Below are positions 54,146-64,000 of a stretch of DNA of 64,000 nt, one piece after another. The DNA is from Eustoma russellianum (taxonomy: Eukaryota > Streptophyta > Magnoliopsida > Gentianales > Gentianaceae): the NCBI GenBank assembly GCA_036186865.1, contig AP025065.1, positions 13,383,192 through 13,447,191 on the forward strand, in the 5' to 3' direction. A program made the position numbers and the translations under genes. Numbering within the stretch: the stretch's first letter is position 1; each line of letters begins with the position of its first letter. The notes beneath the pieces were generated by a model. The model did not search any database. It saw only the letters and a list, made by a program, of their open reading frames with translations, and was not told the DNA's origin.

Positions 54146-56930
54146 CAGTTGAGGGATATTATTTAAAGAGAAAGCACAGGTACGATAGCTTAAAGAGGGG
54201 GATCAAAATACTAGCTTCTTCCGCAGAAAACTCAAAGCACACCAAGTTCGTAATTGTATACTCCGATTGCAAACTGGCGATGGATCATAGGTGGAGAAGG
54301 TGCAAGAGGTCAAAGCAGAGATTATTGATTTCTATGAGAACTTATTTGCTGAGAAGGGAACTAAAACTCGAGCAAGATTGGAGGAGTTAAGGCTTGGTAA
54401 GATCACTGAAAGCCAGAAGCAGAGGCTTGAAAAAGATGTTACAGGAGAGGAGATCAAGATAGCAGTATTTTCTATGAAAGAGGATCGGGATCCTAGGCCT
54501 GATGGTTTTACAACTGAGTTTTTTAAGCTCAACTGGGAGATTGTGGGGGAAGAAGTGATAGAAAGGGTCAAATGGTTCTTCCAGACATACCAAATGCCAA
54601 GAGCAATCAACGCTACAGCCATCACATTAATCCCAAAATAACCAGAGGCTGTTAGAGTAAAGGATTTTCGACCTATTGCGTGTTGTAATGTAGTCTACAA
54701 AATCATTACGAGACTGCTCACCACGAGACTGCGATCAGTTTTGCAGTACATAATCAGTAGTAACCAGGGTGCTCTTTTAGAAGAGAGGCTTATACAGGAG
54801 AATGTCTGGCTAATGCACGATATAGTAAAAGGATATAAGACAGAGGGAGGCCAGCCACGGTGTGATAAAGATTGACATCATGAAAGCCTATGATACAGTC
54901 AGATGGGGCTTCTTGCTCAGAGTCCTGAAGGTGATGAATTTCCCAGATAAATTCGTTGAATGGGTGTGACAATGTGTATCAACAGCGACATTCTCTGTTA
55001 ATGTAAATGGCGAGCTGATAGGTTTCTTCCCTTGTCAGCATAGACTTAGACAGGGGGATCCAATATCCCAAGTCTTCAGCAAGATGTTGGAAAGGAGATT
55101 TGAATTGGGGAAGATGAAGTACCATCCGCGATGCGAGCAATTAAAGGTCTCATCAATCATATTTGCGGATGATTTATTTGTGTTGGCAAGAGCTGAAATT
55201 GGAACTTTGAAGCAAATTCGAGAGTGCCTTGCTTTCTTTGGAGGCATGTCAGGCTTATGTCCAAACAGTGAAAAAAGTTCCATATACTTCGCTGGATGTA
55301 AGCAAGAGGATATCCCAAAACTAACAACAGCTATATGGGTGCAACAGGACCAACTTCCAGTACGCTACCTAGGTGTACCATTGATTACATCGCGCCTAAA
55401 ATCACAAGATTGCCAACCTCTTCTTGACAAGATCCTTAACAGACTTAATGCGTGGGGGAATATCAGACTTACATATGGAGGACGCCTTCAACGGATAAAA
55501 TCTGTAGCCTGAATATTCAAGCCTACTGGTCAAGCATCTATCTCCTTCCAAAGAAAGTTTTAAAGCAAATTGGAAGTATTCTATCGTAGTTTCCGTGGAA
55601 AGGAAAAGTGGGGCATAAGGGTGGGATAAAGATTGGATGGGAACAGGTTTGCACGAATAGTGGTAGAGGAGGATTGGATATTCCAAACCTGAGCCATTTG
55701 AATTGTGCGTTTTTGATGAAAAACCTATGGAATATTTGCAGCCTAAAAGAGTCTTTGTGGGTGAAATGGGTTCATCATATGATATTGAGAGGTGGCACAA
55801 TTTGGGCATACAAACCAAAAACTACCGACTCGTAGCTAGTGAGGAAATTAATGGAACACCGTGAACTACTGCATGATCGCACGATTAGTAGAGTCGGAGA
55901 TGGCAAACACACATCCTTCTTCCATTCTAGATGGCATGAAATCGAGGTCCTGCATAACCTAGATGGTATCCAACATATCCAACAATGCCTACATATTGAT
56001 AGGGATGCTATGATTACTGATCTGATTATTGGGGCAAATGGAAATGGGAGAAGGACCTACAACGCCTTGATGCTCAGAGTAGGGAGTTTGTGAAAAAGAT
56101 TGGTCCCCTTATCGAACTGAGCACAAATGAGGACAGATTGCAATGGCTACCTGGAAAAACTGGAGTGTTTTCTATAAGAAGTGCAGTGGAATCTATAGGG
56201 AATTGTAGCCAGGATGTAGAATGGAGAGAGTATGTATGGTGGAACAGGCATATCCCGAGGTATGCTTTTATCTCATGGCTCGCTTTTTGGGGTAGACTGC
56301 CTACCTTAGATAGGCTGATGCAGTGAGGCATCGTATAGGGGGGGGTCTCTGTCATCTCTGTCGAAACTTACTGGAAACTACTGAACACCTTTTCTTTGCG
56401 TGTGTATACTCACGTAAGATTTGGAGAAATGTTATGCATTTTTTTGGATTTAAAAAAGCACATGAACAGTGGGCGAGGCGAAAAGACTGGTTGAGAAGTC
56501 AACCGCGGCCATGGAGAAGTACTTTTCGTAAGGAGATCTTGATGCTTGGCATGTCACCGTTGATCTATATGGTGTGGGGGGAGCGAAACCTACGATGTTT
56601 TGAGGATAAGCAAAAGAAGCCGGATGAAGTGAGTATGAAAGTGAAAACAGTGATGCGGACGTATGCAAGTGAATGGCGTGAGGTGAAAAAGTCTCGGTCA
56701 AATTGGCAACTATGTGTGGACATGGACATCTCTATGAAAGTTTTCAATGAAATACGATAGCTATAAATTGTTTGAGTCTTGTAAAAAATGCTTCGGCTTA
56801 TAGTGCAAATAGCGTAGAGCTTTTGGTTAAGTGGTAGGAAAAGAATATGCAAGCGTGGACATGATGTAATGGTGTTTCCTCCGCCTTAGTGAGGTTTTTC
56901 GTAAATAAAACAGAAGTTTTTTCAGAAAAA
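54141..56930 (+). mobile_element. L1-type LINE (near full length), right part
   Basis: Continues 46950-49490. SFFRRKLKAHQVRNCILRLQ-like linker near 54215, RT blocks PDGFTTEFFKLNWEIVGEEV near 54500, FRPIACCNVVYKIITRLLTT near 54667, QGDPIS near 55052, IFADDLFVLARAEIG near 55158 (FADD intact) and VRYLGVPLITSRLKSQD near 55360. Then IPRYAFISWLAFWGRLPTLD near 56250 and zf-RVT CHLCRNLLETTEHLFFACVY near 56350, ending ...KVFNEIR stop at 56760. The tail ends in a short A run about 56922-56928. Several frameshifts and stops, so inactive, but all domains are present. Confidence 0.9.
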
Positions 56931-57468
56931 ATGTATGGATAAAATTGTGAATAGGACATAATTGTACTATGTGTAACCGGAGTTAAACACATGGATATAG
57001 AATGTGAATTACTGAATTTTGATATATAGCCTTCGCATACTCCCATGTCCCTGAATTTTTCTTATTATCAAAGTGTTGCACTGTTTCAGAATTAGTTGGC
57101 CATCTCCTTTTTGTTGTCCTCCCTAATTTACCCATCAATATATGCTTTTTAGTTTTCAATGAAGACAATTTAGTAAAGCAAGACATTTATTCTTCACACT
57201 TCCAGATTGTTGGCCTAGAGACAATTATTCAAAATGGAGTGTGAGTTACCGCCAGGTTTTCAAGTTCTTCTGTAGCTTATAGAATGCTACTTCCAGAATT
57301 GCCTCTAGGACAAAGATTTATGTACGGATGCATGTGTTGCGAAGGTTCTGTTAACATTTACTTTATTGGTATTGTTGGTCTGACGCAGTCTGTGAATACT
57401 GTTCACATTGATGCTGAAAGCTCTCTCTGGAAAAGGGCGTTCCTATTGACTTCTTGGTATTGTTTCAG
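56931..57468 (+). other. Intron DNA, nothing recognised
   Basis: About 540 bp of host-like intron up to acceptor TTTCAG. Confidence 0.55.
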
Positions 57469-57577
57469 GAACTTAATCTGCCTGAGGCTGCTGTGAATAG
57501 GTTGCAGACTGTTGGATTAAGATTTTGTGGACCTATCGATCAGACACTTCCGAGATTAAGAGGTGCCATTCCAATGG
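57469..57577 (+). CDS. GCN2: GCN2 exon, HisRS-like domain
   Basis: 109 nt. ELNLPEAAVNRLQTVGLRF then CGPIDQTLPRLRGAIPM plus one base of the next codon. Acceptor TTTCAG, donor GTATGT. Confidence 0.96.
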
Positions 57578-57658
57578 GTATGTTATTGTTGACTTGTATC
57601 CACATTCCAGAACTAGAAATAATCTAGATTTAGCTTTACTACAGCAGTAATTTTGCAG

Positions 57659-57795
57659 ATAAATCTACACGTCGAGCACTTGATGAACTGTCAGAGCTTT
57701 TCAATTACTTGAGGGTTTGGAGAATTGATAGGCATGTTTTCCTGGATGCTCTTATGCCACCAACCGAAAGCTATCATAGAAACATGTTTTTTCAG
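57659..57795 (+). CDS. GCN2: GCN2 exon, HisRS-like domain
   Basis: 137 nt. (D)KSTRRALDELSELFNYLRVW then DALMPPTESYHRNMFFQ. Y.R...F is the substrate-pocket-like stretch. Acceptor TTTGCAG, donor GTACTT. Confidence 0.97.
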
Positions 57796-57949
57796 GTACT
57801 TACAGATATTAGCTTATTACATCTTCCATTCTACAAAACTTCTATGCGGATACAAACTCTTGAACACATTGGGTTCTGATCTCTCTAGATACATCAAATG
57901 ATTATTTTTGTCATTAGCTCATCTAGACTACTTCAATTCTAGTTCTTCC

Positions 57950-58255
57950 TGTGGAAGTTGAGGAATTAATATTAATTCAATCTAAGTAATAAATGTACAA
58001 GAGGAGCCCTTATATAGGCCGTTTACCTTAGCCAAAACCTATTGACATGATCCTAACGTCTAGTAGTCATTCTATCCTAACGCCTATATTGAGCATAGCG
58101 ACTCTATTGTTGTTTAACTAATATACTACTGATATAGTGGTATGTATTGATATATATGTACTCTATTTTAATATATTTCTAAGTATGTATACTGTATGTA
58201 TGCGTATAAGTGAACAGTGTATGTAAACTTTATATTTCTATGACATATTTCTACA
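57950..58255 (-). repeat. Probable LTR of copia remnant D
   Basis: About 306 bp bounded by TG and CA and placed directly outside the polypurine tract. On the minus strand it holds CCTATATAAGGG. The outer edge is a guess from TG alone. Confidence 0.6.
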
Positions 58256-61111
58256 CTCCCCCTCAGGCGTGGTGTGTATGTTTATACAACCAAGCTTCAC
58301 TGCTAAAATTTGGGATACTTGAGTAAAACTGGTTTAGTGAACAAATCAGCAACTTGATTCTTTGATAATACATGTTCTATCCTTATAACAGTGTCTTCAA
58401 TCTTTTCTCTTATGAAATGCCTATCAATTTTAACATGTTTGGACTCGTCATGTTAGACTGGATTCTCTGGCATGGTAATTGCAGAGACACTGTCACAGAA
58501 TAATTGAATTGGCAAGTCAAGTATCTGCATGAGATCATCTAGTACCCTCTTATCCATAAGCTTTCACATAGTCTCAGTGTCAACGCCATTAACTCTGTCT
58601 CTGTATTGCTTTTTGATACCACTAGCTGTTTTTTGCTTCGCCAAGTCACTAAGTTGCCCCACAAATATGTGTCGTATCCAGTAGTTGACCATGTATCTAG
58701 TCCAGTCTGCATCAGTGAATACTTGAATACTCATTTCCTTATGTTTCTTGTTTTATGGCCTGATTCTATTGGAGTAGGAGCAGGTTTTGCAACCAAGCAT
58801 ACCTATTTCTTGTAATAAATCCAAGATGTACCTTCTCTGTGATGTACACATCCCTTCCTATATTCTGCCTAGCTCCATCGCTAGAAAGTATTTAAGATCT
58901 CCTACATCTTTAATCTCAAATTCTGATGCTAACTGTTTCTTTATTAGCTCTATACCTTATAAATCATTTCCAGTAAGTATTATATCATCTACATAGATCA
59001 TGAGAATAGGAATGCCTTTCATTTTGTATCCTTTATGTATAAAGCATGATCACCTTGGGCCTGTTGGAAGCCCTGTTTAATAACAGACTTAGTCAGTTTT
59101 CTAAACTAAGTTCTAGGTGATTGCTTTAGCCCATACAATGACCTTTTTTGTTTAAACATCAAGTGACTGGTGGTGTCATCATTAAAGCTTGGAGGTACAT
59201 TTATGAAAATTGCTTCATGCAAATCTCTATTTAAAAAAGCATTCTTCACATCTAACTAACGTAACTGCCAGTCTAAATTAACAGTTATTGAGAAATAATC
59301 CTGACAATATTTAATTTGGCTACAAGACCAAATGTTTTAAGATAATCAATACCATAGGTTTGTGTGAAACCTTTTGCAACTAACCAATCTTTATACTTAC
59401 TTATTGCGCCATCAGTGTTGTACTTCTCCGTGAACACCCACTTACACCTCACTGGCTTAGTTACTTGATTAATAGTGCTAATTCCCACGTATCATTGTTA
59501 ATAAGAACCTTCATATTCTCATGCACAACCGTCTTCCAGTGAGGTATTTTTAATGCCTTTTGAACATTTCATGCTATACTTTGATTATCTAAAGAACAAG
59601 TAAAGTCTTTAAATTGAGAGGTAAGTCGGTTATAAGTTAAGAAATTATAAAATAGATGTTTGATGCACTCCTGATTTCTTTTTTAAGTGCTATAGGTCTT
59701 TTATCCATTATAGGTTCTGGATGAATATACCTTTCTGGTTCTATAGGTTGTGGCGCATTTTTTCTCGAGTATACTCTAGTTTACGGGGATTAATCCTAGT
59801 TAGGATTTCAGAATTTCCAGTATCGCTTGAAGTATTTCTCATATCTCCTTCAGTATTTTTCATATTAATTTCTTTGTCTTCCTCTTTGTGAATATCACTT
59901 CCTGTCCCTAGAGGTGTTGATCTTACAATGTCAATAATACTCCAAAATCTTTCTTGATTCAATGCAGTGTTGTCAGATTGTAGATTCTTTGAATAATAAG
60001 CATGATGTTCATCAAATGTCACATTTAATGCAACCTACATCGTTTTATTGACTGGCCAATAGCATTTATAGCCGAACTGTGTACCAGAATATCCAAGAAA
60101 TATACACTTGATTGATCGATCTAGTTTGCTTCTCAGATGGGATTGAATATAGACATAGGCAGTACATCCAAATAGTCTAAAGGAACAGACAATAAATTTG
60201 TATTAGGAAATTATGCTAGCAATCCTTCTTAGGAGTCTGATTGGACAAACTCTAGAAGGCATCCTATTGATAAGATAAATTGCAGTCATTAATGCTTTTC
60301 CCCTTTAGGATTTGGGAACATTCATATAAAACATAATAGCTCAAATAACTTCCAACAGATGCATATTCTTTCTCTCAGCAGTCCGATTCTGTTGAGGTGT
60401 ATAAACACAGGAGGTATGATAATATATTCCATTTTCTTTCATAAACTCGTTAACTATCCTATCAAAATATTTTGTCCGATTGTCTGACCTTAAGGTCTTC
60501 ACAACAACCTTGGACTCGGAGATAATATTACCCTATGCAGGTTTCCAGTTCCATTCTTCATGCTTTAAGACTTCTGAAGCTTTTGCAATTCGTGGCCTTT
60601 TAGACTGCTTGTGACTAAGAACTAATGACAACAATCAATATGCCCTACAGATGCCAAGGGTCATGTCGCAAGATGAGCCCGATTTGGTTCAATCTGGTAT
60701 ATGGCCAAACCAAACGGAGATCGCAGGTGGTTATCACCCTTTATATTTTTAAAATTTTCTATAACCTCACATAGATAACCTGGGATGTCTTCATCATTAT
60801 GCAAAGATTGTGCGATACTGTGTAATTTTTTTCATCTGGACACCGCTTTTGGAATAAATTTTGAATGTGATTGGTGGTGGGACAGTGAACTTTAGCAACT
60901 CTAGATTTGGGTGTAATGCTATCTTCACTGTGGGACGTGTTAGCCATTTTGTGCAAGTTTCGAGGAAATTACACTAGAATGATGTTTTGAGAATATTAGC
61001 GTCTCCTAAAGGGGCTCCAGTGTAACAGAAATGGGTATGTCAAATTCTCTCATAGAAAAGAATAAGGTAGTTCAAGGTTAAGAATATGTATTGCCAGAGA
61101 TAGGGTGATAG

Positions 61112-61116
61112 GGGAT
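61112..61116 (+). repeat. TSD of solo LTR (left)
   Basis: GGGAT, repeated at 62572-62576. Confidence 0.92.
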
Positions 61117-62571
61117 TATTAGTGTATGTGCCCTAGGCCATGATTTGGATATTTATGTTATGCATTTATTATTAATAAAAGAGGTTTTATTATCACTATT
61201 GTTGGTTAGTATGTTACACAAATTTGATATATGTCCCTGATTCATTATTGTTATAGAGATAAAATAATTTATAATCAGTATGAGTATTGATTTGATAATC
61301 ATGAGATGATTATGTGTATGGTGATACGAATCAATCTTATAGATACTTGTTAGATAACAGTGTATTGGATAGACCCATCATGAGATTACTATATGGATTA
61401 GCGTCATAAGTAAATCTCGTGATAGTCATGTTTTAATCCTTTGACTTGAGATTGTCATAGTTTCCAACATAAGGACTATTATATTTTGACATGATCAAAC
61501 GTTATTCGTAACTGGATAATAATAAAGGTCATGATTGAATGTGATAGAAATTATGTAGAGGATATTGAACAATCAAGATAGAATTTGTCCCTCTCTTTCG
61601 AGAGAGATATCTTTGGGCCCCTCGATTAGTGAGACTGTGAAATGCATGGTCGTGCTCAAATGAATTGATAGTGTGATCAATATCATTTGTTTTATCAGTC
61701 TACTTAGAGATCGAGTAATCATATGTTTGAACTATATAAGTATGACGCTGACCATGACTTATGTTCAAACTAGATATCGTGTGACAAAGGGATTAATGCA
61801 TGTACTATTATTAGGCTAGTTGGACTTTACTCGTAATAATTGGGTAGTCGTAATGTCTTGCTAGATACCAATTACGACTTGTTGGTTTAATAGCGATTTA
61901 ATCAACTGTCAATTAATATGGGCCTATCGGGTCACACACAAGAATGCGTATGGCTGAGATTAATAATATTAATAATATTAATATTGGATATTAATTATTA
62001 TTATTATTATCGTTTTTAATAGTAATAATATTAATATTGGATATTAATTATTATTATTATTAATTTCGTTTTTTATGTATATATTTATATCATCGGATAA
62101 TAACAGAGAATCCATATTTGATATGGATTTTGATTGGTTTTATCTAATCCTAACAGAATGCGTATCTGGTACGGATTTTGATAGCGTTAACAAATCCGAT
62201 CTGCAATCGGATTTTGATATCTATATATATGTATGGAGCTTGGCGTATCTCACATACTAAGCAATTAGAAAAAACGAAAGAACAGAAAACGAAACCTTAG
62301 AATCGTTTTTGTGAAAAACCGAGTTCTTCAGCCGCGCCGTTTGAAGAGCTAGCACTCCGGGCGGAAGCGTTCGTGTGGATACCGACTGAGGGTGTTCGTG
62401 ATTTCGCACCTCTTCCATCTGCAGATTTCGAATCTACGGAGGTAATTTTTGATTTCTTTTGTCGAATTAAACGAACAACATGGATCCTTGGTAGGAAATC
62501 GGATATCAAGTTTTTGTTTTCCGCTGCGCGTTTTGCAGTGATCTCGGTTGATTTCCTAACAGGGATTTACC
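61117..62571 (+). mobile_element. Solo LTR of the element A family
   Basis: 1455 bp, alignable end to end with both A LTRs except for about 62080-62260, which has diverged or been replaced. The first dinucleotide is TA instead of TG; the end is CTAACA. The flanking 5-bp duplication GGGAT shows this was a complete element that recombined between its own LTRs. Same orientation as A and GCN2, and inserted in antisense copia remnant D. Confidence 0.96.
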
Positions 62572-62576
62572 TCTAG
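62572..62576 (+). repeat. TSD of solo LTR (right)
   Basis: GGGAT, matches 61112-61116. Confidence 0.92.
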
Positions 62577-63419
62577 ATATTCTATGATTGTTTGTGGAAA
62601 TCTTATGTGGAGAAGTAAGAAGCGAAATGGCTCATGCTACGTGAGAATTTGATATGGTCCAAGTACTTTATGGTTCAAAATGGATTCTTTGTTTTGTCTC
62701 CTATCATTGTGAATTGTGATATTTAGACGGTGTTATGAAAGGACCAAACGTGTTGACGTGTTGAATTTGATTATCATTCTTTGCGAGTTGCTGTTGTAGG
62801 AGTCATTGTTCACACGCCCCTTGTATCTTTTTTCTAAACAGTTCTGAAAGCACTTTTACTGGGAGACGTTCACTATGTAACAAGCTAGACAAGTTTGATG
62901 TGAATGCTAATGTTTTATAGGATGTGTTGAGCTATAGATTGTGCAGAGCGTAATATTATTGTTGGGCTGTGAATTGTACAAAGCCTGTTTACTGTGTATA
63001 AGTAAAGGTCTGGAGTGTAAACATTGACTTCAATGTGGTCTATATAGTGCAAAGCCCAGTTATGGTTAATAAATAGAGGTGTAGGGATGTAACATGTGCA
63101 ATTTGCAACCACAATATTTTAACTATTTCCTTTCTACAATAACCTTTGTAATGAATCCTCTCGGTCTTTTCCCTCTAAGAATTTTTCTATCCCCTCTCTA
63201 GGAAACTAAACACCCCAATGAATGGTCAAAGAAGGCTACCTCTACTCGGCAGAGATTGGGGGAGGGGGGATGTGGGGCCAGGTCTGTAGGCTGTGACCAT
63301 TAATTTGAGAGAAGAGAGAAAAATTAAGAGAGAAAATAGCCATTTTTCTATTTATGTTATCTACTCAAAAGTTCACTGGGATTGGTGGTCCAAGGTTGAC
63401 ACCAATTTGCATTGCACAG
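62577..63419 (+). other. Intron DNA, nothing recognised
   Basis: May include the far end of copia remnant D, but I see no LTR copy or pol sequence. A GGGGGAGGGGGGA run lies near 63258. Confidence 0.5.
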
Positions 63420-63521
63420 GTCTATCTAAGGAAGGCTCCTGGATCGCCTTCAGAAGGAACCTTGCTGGCCATTGGTGGACGTTATGATGTATTGCTTCGT
63501 AGTATGGGAGATTCTCAATAT
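63420..63521 (+). CDS. GCN2: GCN2 exon, HisRS-like domain
   Basis: 34 codons, VYLRKAPGSPSEGTLLAIGG then RYDVLLRSMGDSQY. The GGRYD is the HisRS motif-A-like signature. Acceptor TTGCACAG, donor GTGAGC. The frame is open upstream to 63354, but FFQ-VYLRK is the family continuation, so I start the exon at 63420. Confidence 0.95.
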
Positions 63522-64000
63522 GTGAGCGGTTGCACCTTTTATTTCTTCTTCTGCCTCACATCTTCCTGCTACTCTCCTCTCTTTCTCTTGTTTATCTCTT
63601 CTTTCTTCGTGATGTGTTTTTTGAGTCAAGAGAAGTCAAACAGGTACATAAGTTTATTATTTGCATCTCTCCCACCCTTACACCCCCCCCCCCCCCCCCC
63701 AAAAAAAAAAAAAAAAAAAAAAACCTAAGTTTTTGAACAATGTTGACTCTTCAGCAGCTGAACTGTAAGGTGTTTTATTCTAGAGAAAAGGTGTAGTTCT
63801 TGTTTGCTAAATGTCTTTCAGTGGTTGGCATTTCCAAGAATTCAGATTTCATTTTTCTATCGCCTTGGATGCGGCGTGCCAATATGCTTATCCTTCTCAA
63901 TTGCTGTTTTGTGAGACTATTCCATGCTGCCCTTTTCTTTTTGAATTTTTTTCCTTCTACATTTCTTTGCAGCCATAGGTAACTGATGCGTGCTTAAACA
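63522..64000 (+). other. GCN2 intron to window end
   Basis: T/C-rich, with a C run followed directly by an A run at 63684-63723. A TTTGCAG near 63972 could be an acceptor, but the codons after it stop at once in the expected phase, so I do not call an exon. Confidence 0.6.
63684..63723. repeat. Poly(C)-poly(A) tract
   Basis: About 17 C then about 23 A. A mononucleotide pair prone to length change and to assembly error. Confidence 0.95.

Larger units (their letters stand above)
57950..61116 (-). mobile_element. Copia remnant D (antisense), pol and 3' LTR
   Basis: Minus strand, reading from about 61116 down. Integrase pieces VVVKTLRSDN and CVYTPQQN near 60420-60510; then FDEHHAYYSKNLQSDNTALN and ERFWSIIDIV near 59930-60020; pre-RT; KYNTDGAISKYKDWLVAKGF near 59370-59430; RT YVDDI near 59000; RNase H VFTDADWTR near 58710, RHFIREKIED near 58420, NQVADLFTKPVL near 58345; polypurine tract (CTCCCCCTC on the + strand at 58256). 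Probable 3' LTR 57950-58255 (TGTGGA...TCTACA on +). Element C has the parallel line DQFWSIIDVV, so D and C are related. Many stops. The 5' LTR is not seen. Confidence 0.87.
1..64000 (+). other. GCN2: GCN2 gene, internal part, 19 exons
   Basis: GCN2 is the eIF2-alpha kinase that senses uncharged tRNA through a histidyl-tRNA-synthetase-like domain and represses general translation under amino-acid starvation and other stress. Conceptual splicing gives about 785 codons in a single frame. They contain a glycine loop (GQGGFGHVV), the invariant Lys (YAMKKI), catalytic HRD (HRDLTPNN), DFG, APE (TAPEIEQG) and then HisRS-like sequence. All 18 introns between the placed exons have GT/AG ends and matching phases. 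The 5' end (RWD domain, start codon) and 3' end (rest of the HisRS-like domain, stop) lie outside. Six introns of 5-14.5 kb hold almost all the transposon DNA. The remaining introns are short to moderate. Assignment rests on recognised similarity to plant GCN2, not on a search. Confidence 0.93.

Noticed and set aside
63354..63419. Upstream extension of the last GCN2 exon (KFTGIGGPRLTPICIAQ)
   Set aside because: The frame is open, but GCN2 continues FFQ-VYLRK, and a good acceptor (TTGCACAG) sits at 63419. No acceptor in phase lies before 63354.
63967..64000. Possible next GCN2 exon after TTTGCAG
   Set aside because: Phase 0 is required after 63521 and the next codons are CCA TAG. No GCN2-like sequence follows.
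1..64000. Search for tRNA, rRNA, CRISPR arrays or bacterial operons
   Set aside because: Nothing of the kind is visible; the content is plant nuclear gene plus retrotransposons.

Overview
This window is plant nuclear DNA, probably from a eudicot. It is the interior of one host gene on the + strand, encoding the eIF2-alpha kinase GCN2. I place 19 exons between base 1 and base 63521. All splice sites are GT/AG, all phases agree, and no coding break is visible. The exons sum to about 2.36 kb, under 4% of the window. They run from the segment before the kinase, through the protein kinase domain (glycine loop, catalytic HRD, DFG, APE), into the histidyl-tRNA-synthetase-like domain. The gene starts before and ends after the window.

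Nearly everything else is retrotransposon DNA in six swollen introns: 3382-17490, 18409-32918, 33409-40274, 40490-45629, 45938-57468 and 57796-63419. I name three Ty1/copia elements with both LTRs and target-site duplications (TSDs). Element A is 7267-16150 (TSD ACCAT), element B is 24689-29927 (TSD AAATG) and element C is 49491-54140 (TSD ATTAG). A solo LTR of the A family lies at 61117-62571 (TSD GGGAT). All four point in the same direction as GCN2. Older copia remnants lie at 3829-5535 (F), 7075-7261 plus 16156-16345 (H), 22260-23220 (I), 34659-35730 (E), 41657-42205 minus (G) and 57950-61116 minus (D). L1-type LINEs are abundant: one nearly full length (46950-56930, split by C), one 5'-truncated (23225-31550, split by B), and many ORF1 or ORF2 fragments on both strands. 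One RTE-type LINE lies at 42235-43530.

The nesting gives a history: old copia and LINE copies first, then A and the solo LTR inside copia remnants, then B and C inside LINEs. The LTR pair of B differs at 6 of 364 sites. That of C differs by one substitution and one 1-bp gap, so C is very young, although its reading frame lacks gag and the integrase zinc region and carries two stops.

No bacterial-type operon, RNA gene or CRISPR array is present. The observations most worth following are: every recognisable LTR insertion in sense orientation inside an essential-type gene; a young, probably trans-mobilised copia (C); an A-family LTR trio with conflicting relationships; LINE ORF1-plus-tail copies that resemble 'half-LINEs'; a double inverted duplication at 21956-22443; and two short unidentified exon-like or ORF-like pieces.
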